A DNA stretch of 64,000 nucleotides from [Clostridium] citroniae WAL-17108 (GCF_000233455.1 NZ_JH376425.1:186001-250000), one strand, 5' to 3'; shown: positions 53,565 through 61,833, numbered from the stretch's first letter. Notes: generated by a model not told the origin, from the sequence alone. Translations and numbers: made by a program.

Positions 53565-54842
53565 ATGGCAGAAAGAAAAGTGAGTAAATTCGAGACCAGG
53601 ATGGAACAGTTTGGCGCGTGGATTGAGAAGTATGTGGCGCCTCCCCTTGTGAAGTTCGGCAACCAAAGGCATATGGCTGCGATCAGGACCGCGTATATCA
53701 GAATCATCCCGTTTATCATCGTGGGTTCTGTTCCGCTGATCCTTACAAACCTGCCGATTCCCGGACTGGCAAACCTGTTTGCGCCCTATGCTGATAAGTT
53801 GAATGTCCTCTATTCCATGACCTTTAATTTTATCGGTCTGTGGCTGGCGATCAGTCTTGGTGCGGAGATGGCTAAAATGTATGGGTTGGACCAGAACATT
53901 GGAAGCATTGTGACGGTGGCATGTTCTCTTATTGTGGTGTCTCCCATTGATCTTTCCGCCAATACCATGGACTGTACCGGACTTTCGGTCAAGGGTATGT
54001 TTTCCATTATCATTGTCAGCGTGATCGTGGCGGAATTTATGAAATTTGCCCATGACAAGAACCTGACCATACGTATGCCCAAGGGCGTACCTGCCAACAT
54101 AGCAACCAGTTTTGGCGCCCTGGTCCCCATGTCCATTCTGGCAACTTTTTTCTGGATCGCCAGGGTGGTACTGGGATTTGACCTGACCCAGTTCCTCAAT
54201 ATTATCATCAGTCCCCTGCTGGTGCTTCAGGATACATGGTTTGGCGTGCTGGTATGCGTTATTTTGCTTCAGCTTCTCTGGTTTGTGGGAATCCATGGAG
54301 GATCCTTTACTGTATGGGGGGTATGTTATCCCCTGCTGATCACCAATATTGCTGAGAATACAGCAGCATCCCTGATCGGCCAGCCTTTGCCTCATGTATT
54401 TACAGAGCCCTTTGTGTACACCTGGATCATGATCGGAGGCGTGGGCAGTACACTGCCCCTGTGCCTGATCTGGTGGAAGTCTAAGTCCGCGACCCTGAGG
54501 GAGGTGGCTCACCTCGCTTTGCCCTGCGGCATTTTTAATATCAATGAACCCATTATCTTCGGCGCTCCCATTGCATTTAACCCCATTATGTTTGTGCCTT
54601 TCATGCTGTCGGGGATCGTGGGATCCATGTTTGCGTATTTCCTCACAAGGCTGGGGATGATCACAGCAGCCTATGTGCCGACACCGTGGACCACGCCTCT
54701 TTTGATCAATCCATACCTGTCATCCGGAGGGGATGTGTGGTGTGTGGTTGCCCAGGTGGTGCTGCTGATCGTACTTTTTGTCATTTACTATCCATTTGCT
54801 AAGATCTGGGAGGCAAGGATGATCGAGGAGGAGAATTCATAG
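53565..54842 (+). CDS. PTS transporter subunit IIC, Lac/cellobiose family
   Basis: This 425-residue membrane permease has about ten hydrophobic segments. The N-terminal ESEKYVAPPLVKFGNQRHMAA-like start (here WIEKYVAPPLVKF, then RHMAAIRTAYIRIIPFIIVG) and the sugar-binding region GIHGGSFTVWGVCYPLL and IFNINEPIIFGAPIAFNPI are hallmarks of EIIC of the lactose/cellobiose/chitobiose family. It couples uptake of a sugar to phosphorylation by IIB and IIA, encoded next. The ribosome site AAAGGAGG is strong. Confidence 0.92.
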   Translation: MAERKVSKFETRMEQFGAWIEKYVAPPLVKFGNQRHMAAIRTAYIRIIPFIIVGSVPLILTNLPIPGLANLFAPYADKLNVLYSMTFNFIGLWLAISLGAEMAKMYGLDQNIGSIVTVACSLIVVSPIDLSANTMDCTGLSVKGMFSIIIVSVIVAEFMKFAHDKNLTIRMPKGVPANIATSFGALVPMSILATFFWIARVVLGFDLTQFLNIIISPLLVLQDTWFGVLVCVILLQLLWFVGIHGGSFTVWGVCYPLLITNIAENTAASLIGQPLPHVFTEPFVYTWIMIGGVGSTLPLCLIWWKSKSATLREVAHLALPCGIFNINEPIIFGAPIAFNPIMFVPFMLSGIVGSMFAYFLTRLGMITAAYVPTPWTTPLLINPYLSSGGDVWCVVAQVVLLIVLFVIYYPFAKIWEARMIEEENS

Positions 54843-54911
54843 AAATAGGCTTATAGAAGCGGGATTATAGGAACCGGTTCACAGGAATGAAATAAAAAGG
54901 AGTGTGCGATA

Positions 54912-55247
54912 ATGGCAAGAAAAGTTAAAATGATGGTTTTATGTGCGTCCGGCATGTCCAGCGGACTGGTGGTTGACAGTATCATCCGGCACGCGGGGGA
55001 ATACGGTGTGGAGGCGGATGTGCATTGTTCGCCCAGCCTGCGTTACCGGGAATTGGATTACAATGGGCTGGATATTATATTGATCGCCCCTCAGGTTAAA
55101 AGCTCCACCGGAGATATCATGGAGTATGTAAAGAGCCTTGGGCTGGATATCCCCTATATGAATATCCCGATGCGTGAATATGGGCTGGTAAAGGGCGGGG
55201 CGATCCTGAAGGAGGCTCTGGATGTATTGGATCATTACCAAGAGTGA
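54912..55247 (+). CDS. PTS transporter subunit IIB, Lac/cellobiose family
   Basis: This 111-residue cytoplasmic phosphocarrier has a phosphocysteine in the N-terminal VLCASGMSSGLVVDSI. The fold is that of IIB-cellobiose, with ILIAPQVKSSTGDIMEYV. It receives phosphate from IIA and passes it to the sugar bound in IIC. The gap of 69 bases to IIC contains no terminator. Confidence 0.92.
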   Translation: MARKVKMMVLCASGMSSGLVVDSIIRHAGEYGVEADVHCSPSLRYRELDYNGLDIILIAPQVKSSTGDIMEYVKSLGLDIPYMNIPMREYGLVKGGAILKEALDVLDHYQE

Positions 55248-55265
55248 CAGGGGAGGATGGAGTAA

Positions 55266-55604
55266 ATGGCACTTTCATTGGAAGAATTAGCAGCCCATTG
55301 CATGGAGATGATCGGCTATACGGGGGAAGGGAGATCCCTGGTGTATGAGGCGGTGGAACTGATGGTGGCGGATGAGTATCAGGCGGCTCTGAAGAAAATA
55401 GAGGAAGCGGAGGATCATCTCTCAAAGGCCCATGAGATCCAGTTCCTGAAGCTTATGAGCGTCCAGGCAGGAGGGGAGGAGATCCCCTGTAATATGCTTC
55501 TGCTCCATGCCATGGACATTCTTATGACCAGCACGGCGGAAAAGGATATGATCAAGACCATTGTGAAGGCAAAGATCAGGAAAGGGGAAGGAGTCAAAGA
55601 ATGA
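55266..55604 (+). CDS. PTS transporter subunit IIA, Lac/cellobiose family
   Basis: This 112-residue three-helix phosphocarrier has MEMIGYTGEGRSLVYEAVEL near the start and the phospho-His region NMLLLHAMDILMTSTAEKD. The usual motif is VHAQDHLM; here the histidine and aspartate are kept (HAMD) but the second His is Ile. It is trimeric in the family. The gene follows IIB by 18 bases with GGGGAGGATGG, and its stop overlaps the start of the SIS gene. Confidence 0.9.
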   Translation: MALSLEELAAHCMEMIGYTGEGRSLVYEAVELMVADEYQAALKKIEEAEDHLSKAHEIQFLKLMSVQAGGEEIPCNMLLLHAMDILMTSTAEKDMIKTIVKAKIRKGEGVKE

Positions 55605-56617
55605 ATGGATTTATAGAGGAAGTATGTACCCAGGGGATGCTTCTGAAACGCTACCTGAAGGAATACTGGCCCGTGGACCGGGAAGTTGTGGATGCGATTG
55701 CCGAATGCTTTAAGTCCAAGGCCATGAACCGTGTGATCCTTACCGGCATGGGAAGCTCCCTGTACGCCATAGATGCGGTCAGAAGCTATCTCACCGGACA
55801 CGGAATCCCGGCCCTGGCATTCAGTTCCTTTGAACTGTCCAGATTTCAGTTTAACCAGATTGACAGCCGCTGCCTGGTGATCATCATTTCCCAGTCCGGA
55901 AAATCACCTGAGGTGGTGGAGATAGCAAAGAAGGCCGCTCAGATTACCACAGTGGTGGGTATCCACAATTATGAGGAGAGTCCTCTGAAAGAGGAATGCG
56001 GCTTTATGCTTCAGATCCATGCCGACAAAGAGTATTCCGTGACAAACAAGACATATGAGCTGACCATGCTGATCCTCAATCTGGTCGCCCGGAGGCTGAC
56101 AGGCGAACTGGACCAGGGGTTCATGGAGGAGTGCCGGAAGACGGCGGACTGGGCATGCCGGTGGCTGGAAAACTGGGAGGAAAACACCAGACCCATGTTT
56201 GAGTTCGCCCAGGGCACGCTTCTGTACGACCTGCTTGCAAATGACGCATCATTGGCGACTGCGCGCCAGCTGTCCCTGGCTTACAGGGAGGGACTGCATA
56301 ATTGTACAGCCGTGTGGGAATGCGCGGATTATGCCCACGGGCAGTATCACAGTTCCAAGCTGGGGGCAAAGTACCTGGCCCAGATGTTTTTTCCGGATTT
56401 TCTGGAAGGCACAAAGGAAATGAAAATGAAAGACTACATACTGGATCATGGGGGAAAAGTGATGCTTTATACATGTACTCCGATAAAACTCCAGGAGAAC
56501 CTGATGGTGGTGCGGCTTCCCAGGGTGCAGGATTCGCTGATGCCTCTTGTGGAAAGCATTGCAGCTGAAACATTTCTGGGTATGCTGTATGGAGCGGATT
56601 GGGTAAAGGACCATTGA
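55601..56617 (+). CDS. SIS domain protein, GlmS-isomerase/FrlB-like (first)
   Basis: This 338-residue protein has two sugar-isomerase (SIS) domains. The first contains ILTGMGSSLYAIDAV and IIISQSGKSPEVVEIA (phosphosugar-binding Ser-x-Ser-Gly). The second contains the catalytic-loop region WECADYAHGQYHSSKLGA, comparable to the Glu-x-x-HGP region of GlmS and of fructoselysine-6-phosphate deglycase FrlB. It probably acts on a phosphorylated amino-sugar or sugar-amine conjugate delivered by the PTS. The ATG overlaps the TGA of the IIA gene (ATGA), so translation is coupled. Substrate unknown. Confidence 0.85.
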   Translation: MNGFIEEVCTQGMLLKRYLKEYWPVDREVVDAIAECFKSKAMNRVILTGMGSSLYAIDAVRSYLTGHGIPALAFSSFELSRFQFNQIDSRCLVIIISQSGKSPEVVEIAKKAAQITTVVGIHNYEESPLKEECGFMLQIHADKEYSVTNKTYELTMLILNLVARRLTGELDQGFMEECRKTADWACRWLENWEENTRPMFEFAQGTLLYDLLANDASLATARQLSLAYREGLHNCTAVWECADYAHGQYHSSKLGAKYLAQMFFPDFLEGTKEMKMKDYILDHGGKVMLYTCTPIKLQENLMVVRLPRVQDSLMPLVESIAAETFLGMLYGADWVKDH

Positions 56618-56679
56618 TCCGGCCCCGCAGTTGCCGTGGCCAGGCCGGCATGTAAGCGTTTAGAAAGGAGGAGATCTGC

Positions 56680-57411
56680 ATGATTATTGATGTATCAAAT
56701 ACACTGGGACGCCACCGGTTCAAACCGGAGATCAAAGCAGAGGAACTGTTAAAGGAGATGGACAAAAACCATATTGATATGGCGGTAATCCACTGTTATG
56801 GGGAGAGTATGGACAACGAATCCGTATACAGGGCGGTCACGGGCCATCCGGACCGGTTTATCGGCCTTTATACGGTAAATCCCTGGTCAACGGACAGCGC
56901 CGGGGAGCTTGAGGAGGCATTGAAGGAAAAAGGGTTTAAGGGGCTGTACATGGATCCGGTCCGCCACGGCTACATGCTGTGCGAGCGCGAGGTGTTCTAT
57001 CCCCTGCTGGATGTGTGCAGGAAGCACCAGGCGCCTGTGTGGTGCTATGGGGCGGCGGAGGTATTTTCCAACCCTGTTTTCTTTGAACAGATCGCGGAGG
57101 ATTATCCGGACGTCAACATTATCATGGGGCGGATGGGACTTCAGTACGACAATGCAAGCGCGGTCGTGGTGGGGAAACGCCATAAGAATGTATTCCTGGA
57201 AACGTCCTCCAGTATGGATTTTAATACTCTGAGAGCCATGAAAACAGCGGGGATCGACCAGGTGCTTTTGGGAACGGGCACGCCGGATGCGGGATTCTAT
57301 GAGCTGGAACTGGTAAAGGTGAGAAAGGCGGCAGTCAATTTCCCGGATGGGGAGGAAAAGGTTTTGTGGAAAAATGCAGCCAGGATATTCCGCATAGGGG
57401 AGGTGGACTAG
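56680..57411 (+). CDS. Amidohydrolase-fold protein lacking metal ligands
   Basis: This 243-residue TIM-barrel protein of the amidohydrolase/COG2159 type is a paralog of the next gene product. The N-terminal position that should read D-x-H-x-H is IIDVSNTLG. The strand-5 His position reads PVWCYGAAE, the strand-6 His position reads NIIMGRMGLQY, and the strand-8 Asp position reads LLGTGTPDAG. Thus most or all metal ligands are missing, while the fold signatures (DRFIGLYTVNPW, KGLYMDPVRHGY) are kept. It may be a non-catalytic partner of the neighbouring protein. A strong AAAGGAGGAG ribosome site precedes it. Confidence 0.78.
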   Translation: MIIDVSNTLGRHRFKPEIKAEELLKEMDKNHIDMAVIHCYGESMDNESVYRAVTGHPDRFIGLYTVNPWSTDSAGELEEALKEKGFKGLYMDPVRHGYMLCEREVFYPLLDVCRKHQAPVWCYGAAEVFSNPVFFEQIAEDYPDVNIIMGRMGLQYDNASAVVVGKRHKNVFLETSSSMDFNTLRAMKTAGIDQVLLGTGTPDAGFYELELVKVRKAAVNFPDGEEKVLWKNAARIFRIGEVD

Positions 57412-58131
57412 ATGATCATTGACATGCTTGCACATATTGGCATAAAAAAAGGTGAGGATTACCATGTGGAATCCCTGATCCGGATCATGGACCAGTCCGG
57501 CGAGGACAAGTGCATGATCTGCTCCCAGCTGGAAACGGTGAACAACGAATACATATATGAGTCCGTACAGAAATTCCCGGACAGGACCTTTGGTTTTGCG
57601 GTCATTAACCCATGGGATATTGACGGTGAGGAGCAGCTGGAAAAATGTTTCCGTGATTATCATTTTTATGGATTGAAAATGAATGCCATACGCTTTGGAT
57701 ACTCAGCCGACCGCCACAGCTTGCTGGATCCATATTTTGAATTATGTTGTAAATACAACAAATGTGTGGTAGTTCACGGACAATCAGATATGTTCTCTAT
57801 TCCGGACAAATGGGCCCAGATGGCAAAAAGTTTTCCGGATGTGCCTGTGGTGCTGTTTCATATGGGGGTTCCCTTAATGTATGAGAGGGCCATAGAATTG
57901 GCCGGGGAAATTCCGAATTTTTACCTCAGCACGGCAGGGGCGTATGTGCCTGTGATCCAGATGGCATATGACCGGCTGGGACCGGAAAAAATACTGTTTT
58001 CATCCGATGCCCCCTTCTGCGACCAGACACAGGAGATGGATAAGATCCGTTACGTGACAAAGAATGAGGAACATCTGGAAATGATGCTTGGAAGGAATGC
58101 GGCCAGGATCATGGGGATGGAATACAGATAG
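57412..58131 (+). CDS. Amidohydrolase family protein (COG2159-like)
   Basis: This 239-residue TIM-barrel hydrolase is paralogous to the preceding protein but keeps more of the active site. The first motif is IIDMLAHIG (second His of H-x-H present, first replaced by Leu). The following sites are VVVHGQSDMF (His), VVLFHMGVPL (His) and LFSSDAPFCD (Asp). It probably binds one divalent metal and hydrolyses or decarboxylates a small molecule derived from the PTS substrate. It starts directly after the stop of the previous gene, with GGGGAGGTGG just inside that gene. Confidence 0.84.
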   Translation: MIIDMLAHIGIKKGEDYHVESLIRIMDQSGEDKCMICSQLETVNNEYIYESVQKFPDRTFGFAVINPWDIDGEEQLEKCFRDYHFYGLKMNAIRFGYSADRHSLLDPYFELCCKYNKCVVVHGQSDMFSIPDKWAQMAKSFPDVPVVLFHMGVPLMYERAIELAGEIPNFYLSTAGAYVPVIQMAYDRLGPEKILFSSDAPFCDQTQEMDKIRYVTKNEEHLEMMLGRNAARIMGMEYR

Positions 58132-58152
58132 GAGCCTTGAGGGGAGGGAAAG

Positions 58153-59241
58153 ATGAAGGGTACAAGTATCATGTGGGATTACATCAGGGAAGAACAGGCG
58201 GCGCTCAGCCGGATGCTGGATGACAAAGCACTGTTTGAGTGCGCCGGATCCCTTCCTCAGGTGGATGCAATCTATATTGTGGCCCATGGCAGTTCCTTTA
58301 ACGGCGCTGTGGTGATGTCGGATTTTCTGTCCCGGTGCATGAATGCCAGGGTGTACGGCTATATGCCGGCCAATTTCATTCACAGCTGCCACTCCCTTTT
58401 GTGTGAGGACAGGAAACGATGTATGGTGGTGGCTATCAGCCAGACCGGTACCAGCAGAGGGCTTTTGGAGGCTGCTGTCCATGCAAGGGAACTGGGCTTT
58501 GCTGTGGTGGGGATCACCCAGGTAACTGATTCTCCTATCAGCCGTCTGGCGGACCGGTGTCTGTATCTGGGATGCGGCGGGGAGAACAGCAATGCCAAGA
58601 CCAAGGGGTACAGCAGTACCCTTCTGGCCCTTATGATCATGGGCATCGGATATGGGCAGAAATACGGCAGTATGGACCAGGAAAGCTGCAGGAATATCCT
58701 GGAGGAACTGCGGCTGTGTGTAAAACGGCTGGATCGTACCATGGAACGGACCATGGATTGGTGCAGCCGATATGGGAAGGATTGGAAGATGCAGGACCTC
58801 TACGTGCTGGGAACAGGAATGAATTACGGCACGGCCATGGAGGGACAGCTTAAGCTGATGGAGACCATGTGTATTCCCACCATGTACAATGATCTGGAGG
58901 AGTTCTCCCATGGGATGCACCGCTCCATCGGAAGGGGATCCAGCGTCCTGCTGCTGTGCACGGATGGGATTTATAAAGAACTGGCCATGGGAACATTTTC
59001 CTACCTGCTGGGCATAACGGAAAAAGTGCTGATGCTCTATGCGGGCGATGAGGATATAAGATGTGAAGAAAGCCATGAGAAAGTGCTGAAGCTGGATCAT
59101 TACCCCCTTACACAGTCGGTGCTTCCCATTACCATGGCTGTGCAGGTCCTTTCCGTATTTATGCCCGAGGCCCTGGGGCAGGATCCCAACAGGGCAGCCA
59201 ATGACGGCTATACGGACTTTGTGCACACGAGGGTTACATAG
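58153..59241 (+). CDS. SIS domain protein, GlmS-isomerase-like (second)
   Basis: This 362-residue double-SIS protein has the first phosphosugar site in IVAHGSSFNGAVVMSDFL and VVAISQTGTSRGLLEAAV, and the second domain with LYVLGTGMNYGTAMEGQLKL. The catalytic-region motif is NDLEEFSHGMHRSIG, close to the E-x-x-HG motif of GlmS and of sugar-amine deglycases. It differs substantially from the SIS protein at 55601, so the operon holds two distinct enzymes of this fold, as in the Gfr glucoselysine pathway. It is the last structural gene of the operon, with GGGGAGGG upstream. Confidence 0.85.
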   Translation: MKGTSIMWDYIREEQAALSRMLDDKALFECAGSLPQVDAIYIVAHGSSFNGAVVMSDFLSRCMNARVYGYMPANFIHSCHSLLCEDRKRCMVVAISQTGTSRGLLEAAVHARELGFAVVGITQVTDSPISRLADRCLYLGCGGENSNAKTKGYSSTLLALMIMGIGYGQKYGSMDQESCRNILEELRLCVKRLDRTMERTMDWCSRYGKDWKMQDLYVLGTGMNYGTAMEGQLKLMETMCIPTMYNDLEEFSHGMHRSIGRGSSVLLLCTDGIYKELAMGTFSYLLGITEKVLMLYAGDEDIRCEESHEKVLKLDHYPLTQSVLPITMAVQVLSVFMPEALGQDPNRAANDGYTDFVHTRVT

Positions 59242-59274
59242 ATTGGTTTTCACCCCTGGACTGGAGAAAAGCGG

Positions 59275-59303
59275 TTGATAAGGACTTTTTCCTATGGTAT
59301 ATT
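59275..59303 (+). promoter_or_regulatory. Promoter of the DeoR regulator gene
   Basis: TTGATA (59275-59280) and TATATT (59298-59303) with a 17-bp spacer, 24 bases before the start codon. Confidence 0.65.
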
Positions 59304-59326
59304 GAAATCAGAGGGGAGGATTCAGG

Positions 59327-60094
59327 ATGATACAAAAAAGACGCCTGGACACGATCATGGGCATTCTAAAGGAAGAGGGCATGGCGGATGTAAAGACCCT
59401 GAGCCAACGGCTTGAAGTCACGGAAAAGACGGTCAGGCTGGACCTTAAAGAGCTGGAGAATCAGAACCTTCTGGAGCGTGTCCATGGAGGGGCCGTGCTT
59501 AAGACCCAGGAACTGTCCCTGGGGTATAAGGATTCCTCCCGCAGGACATCACATCTGGAGCAGAAGCAGGTGATCGCAAGGCGGGCTCTGACATTGATAG
59601 AGGAAAATGACGTGATCCTTCTGGATGACGGAAGCACCACCCAGGAGGTGGCAAAGCTGTTGGGGGATTTTCGGGTAACCGTACTGACCAATGATCTTTT
59701 GATCGTGAATGAACTGATGTATAAACCCAATATCACCCTTTACATCATAGGCGGGCTGGTGCGCAGGGACAGTGATTCCTACATTGTCACGGGAGAGGAT
59801 GCGATCCAGTTCCTTAAGAAGTACCGCGTCAGCAAATTGTTCCTGGGAACCAGTACCGTTGACGTGAAGGAAGGGCTGATGATTTTTAATTACGGGGACA
59901 ATTTCACTAAGAGGGCATTTATCGATGCGGCGGACAGGGTGGTCTGCCTGGCGGACTCTTCTAAGTTTGACCGTACGGCATTTACCAAGGTGGCCAGGCT
60001 GAATGAGGTGGATACCTTTATCACGGACAGCGGGCTGAGCCAGGAGGTGATCAGGCGGTATGAGGGCCTGGGACGGGAGATTATTGTAGCGTAG
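59327..60094 (+). CDS. DeoR/GlpR family transcriptional regulator
   Basis: This 255-residue regulator has a DeoR-type N-terminal helix-turn-helix (MADVKTLSQRLEVTEKTVRLD, then LERVHGGAV) and a C-terminal sugar-phosphate-binding domain (ILLDDGSTTQEVAKLL, LFLGTSTVDVKEGLM). The family usually represses a sugar operon until the phosphorylated intermediate binds, so it is probably the regulator of the PTS/SIS operon, although it has its own promoter. GAGGGGAGGA precedes the ATG. Confidence 0.92.
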   Translation: MIQKRRLDTIMGILKEEGMADVKTLSQRLEVTEKTVRLDLKELENQNLLERVHGGAVLKTQELSLGYKDSSRRTSHLEQKQVIARRALTLIEENDVILLDDGSTTQEVAKLLGDFRVTVLTNDLLIVNELMYKPNITLYIIGGLVRRDSDSYIVTGEDAIQFLKKYRVSKLFLGTSTVDVKEGLMIFNYGDNFTKRAFIDAADRVVCLADSSKFDRTAFTKVARLNEVDTFITDSGLSQEVIRRYEGLGREIIVA

Positions 60095-60161
60095 AGCGTG
60101 TTTGGGATATTAAACCATAAGGCCCATTGAACAGATGAGAAATCGTGTATGACAGGGACAG

Positions 60162-60187
60162 CCCGGTAGGAACAAGTTCTTACCGGG
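60162..60187 (+). terminator. Rho-independent terminator
   Basis: CCCGGTAGGAAC and GTTCTTACCGGG form a 12-bp stem with one G-T wobble and a two-base loop, followed by TTCTTCTT. It ends the DeoR transcript. Confidence 0.75.
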
Positions 60188-60314
60188 TTCTTCTTATGAA
60201 CTGCTTTTGCTGTCCCCAGGCTGTTTTTGTGGTATACTGATCCTATAATCCGCGCATAAAAAAGCAGCCCATGTACGGCATTGCGTGCAGGCGGTATGAA
60301 GACAGGAGGAAGCA

Positions 60315-60830
60315 ATGAAACTAAGGCAATATCAGTCCAAGGACTGCGGCGGGATGTCAGAACTTTTTTATGACACCGTACATACAGTGAACCGCAGGGA
60401 TTACACAGAGGAGCAGGTTTGTGCATGGGCAGACGGACATGTGGATCCGGATGTCTGGAACCGGTCTTTCCTGGAGCATTTTACAGTGATAGCGGAGGAC
60501 AATGGAACGCTGGTGGGATTTGGGGACATGGCAAAGGACGGTTATCTGGACCGGCTGTACGTGCACAGGGATCATCAGGGAAAGGGGATCGGCAGGGCGC
60601 TGTGCGACTGTATGGAACAGTGGTACAGGGAGAAGGGCATGGCCGGGGACAGGGATGGTTCGCCCCATGAGGTCACGTCCGATACGGCCACGTCCCATAG
60701 GGTCACGACCCATGCGTCAATTACGGCCAGACCCTTTTTTGAACAGAGGGGTTACAGGGTAGTGAAGGAACAGCAGGTGGAGCGGAGAGGGCAGATGCTT
60801 ACCAATTATGTGATGGTAAAGGATCTCTGA
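60315..60830 (+). CDS. GNAT family N-acetyltransferase with pentapeptide insertion
   Basis: This 171-residue acetyltransferase has the acetyl-CoA loop DHQGKGIGRALCDCME (motif Q/R-x-x-G-x-G/A), preceded by GDMAKDGYLDRLYVHR and followed by HASITARPFFEQRGYRVV, as in the PhnO/YafP branch. Between motif A and that strand lies an extra segment of about 18 residues made of repeated units HEVTS, DTATS and HRVTT, encoded by a 15-bp tandem repeat. The acceptor is unknown. The start follows GACAGGAGG. The promoter is not clear. Confidence 0.87.
   Translation: MKLRQYQSKDCGGMSELFYDTVHTVNRRDYTEEQVCAWADGHVDPDVWNRSFLEHFTVIAEDNGTLVGFGDMAKDGYLDRLYVHRDHQGKGIGRALCDCMEQWYREKGMAGDRDGSPHEVTSDTATSHRVTTHASITARPFFEQRGYRVVKEQQVERRGQMLTNYVMVKDL
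60667..60726 (+). repeat. 15-bp tandem repeat inside the GNAT gene
   Basis: Three units (60667-60681, 60682-60696, 60697-60711) share the pattern ATNNGGYCACGWCCN, and a fourth (60712-60726) is degenerate and encodes the conserved family motif. The period is a multiple of three, so copy changes keep the frame. Confidence 0.75.
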
Positions 60831-60887
60831 GTGATATGGGGCCGGAAGTGATGCGTTGTTATCCGTAAATATACAGAAGGAGTCAGT

Positions 60888-61715
60888 ATGATCGAATTAC
60901 CGGAAGCACTTACATATAAAAAGGATTTGGAGCAGTATGTGGTTGGGAGGACAATTGCCCGGGTATATCCGCCTTCCTCGCCCCATAAATTTTGCTGGTT
61001 TAACGGGGAACCGGAGCGCTATCATGAGCGTCTGGCAGGAAAACGTGTGGCGGGGGCAGATGCATTCGGCATTTATGGAGAACTCGAACTGGAGGATGAC
61101 ATGAGCCTGGCATTTAACGATGGCGTAAATGTAAGGCTGGTGGAACCGGGGGATAAAAGGCCGCCGAAATATCAGCTGATGGCAGAGTTCCTGGATGGGT
61201 CCGCTCTGGTGTTTTCTGTGGCAATGTATGGGGGGATCATTTGTCACGGCAAAGATTATGACAACGAATATTACGTCAGGAGCCGTGAAGGAATATCTCC
61301 CATGGACATCAGGTTCAATCTGGAGTATTTTGGAAATATGATGAGATCGGTAAAGCCTTCCGTCAGCGCCAAGGCATTTCTGGCCACGGAGCAGAGGATT
61401 CCGGGCCTGGGCAATGGGTGCCTTCAGGATATTCTGTTCAAAGCCAGGATGCATCCTAAAAGAAAGCTTGCCGCCTGGTCCGGCGAGGATGCCGCGCGGG
61501 TGTTTTCAGCCATAAAGGATGTGATGGCGGATATGACGGCAAAGGGCGGAAGGGATACGGAAAAGGATCTGCTGGGACATGCAGGCGGGTATAAGACAGT
61601 GATGTCCAAGAATACGTGGGACAAGGGATGCCCTGTTTGCGGGGGAAGAATTATAAAGGAATCTTATCTGGGAGGTGCAGTGTATTATTGCCCGGTGTGC
61701 CAGCCCCTTGACTAG
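60888..61715 (+). CDS. Fpg/Nei family DNA glycosylase-like protein with altered N-terminus
   Basis: This 275-residue protein has the full Fpg/Nei plan: an N-terminal beta-sandwich, the helix-two-turn-helix (EQRIPGLGNGCLQDILFKARMHP), and a C-terminal zinc finger CPVCGGRIIKES with YYCPVCQ. The mature Fpg N-terminus is Pro-Glu-Leu-Pro-Glu, where the Pro amine attacks the damaged sugar. Here the start reads MIELPEA, so Glu is kept but Pro is Ile. Similar MIELPEA proteins are common in clostridia. It may use another mechanism or bind lesions without cutting. AAGGAG precedes the ATG, and no better start is present. Confidence 0.83.
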   Translation: MIELPEALTYKKDLEQYVVGRTIARVYPPSSPHKFCWFNGEPERYHERLAGKRVAGADAFGIYGELELEDDMSLAFNDGVNVRLVEPGDKRPPKYQLMAEFLDGSALVFSVAMYGGIICHGKDYDNEYYVRSREGISPMDIRFNLEYFGNMMRSVKPSVSAKAFLATEQRIPGLGNGCLQDILFKARMHPKRKLAAWSGEDAARVFSAIKDVMADMTAKGGRDTEKDLLGHAGGYKTVMSKNTWDKGCPVCGGRIIKESYLGGAVYYCPVCQPLD

Positions 61716-61737
61716 CGTCCCGGAAGCATGATGGGGG

Positions 61738-61766
61738 TTGCGGGAAATGCGTTCCCGTGCTACAAT
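61738..61766 (+). promoter_or_regulatory. Promoter of the LacI regulator gene
   Basis: TTGCGG (61738-61743) and TACAAT (61761-61766) with a 17-bp spacer. The regulator operator half-site lies just downstream. Confidence 0.6.
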
Positions 61767-61779
61767 ATTTTTATTTAGA

Positions 61780-61790
61780 AATCGATTGCA
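61780..61790. promoter_or_regulatory. Candidate LacI operator 1 (imperfect)
   Basis: AATCGATTGCA matches the right part of the palindrome TGCAATCGATTGCA found upstream of two genes further on. It lies 14 bases after the -10 hexamer, where binding would block the regulator's own transcription. Confidence 0.55.
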
Positions 61791-61833
61791 GGATACAGCT
61801 GCAGGGTATAGGCAGGGGAAAGGGCAGAGGGCT

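Noticed and set aside
53502..54512. Long open frame (336 codons) on the minus strand opposite the PTS IIC gene
   Set aside because: Its translation is His/Gln/Cys-rich with no domain, and it is the antisense shadow of a clear membrane permease.
58000..59253. Minus-strand open frame of 417 codons opposite the second SIS gene
   Set aside because: It has low-quality composition, no ribosome site and full overlap with a well-supported SIS protein, so it is a codon-bias artefact.
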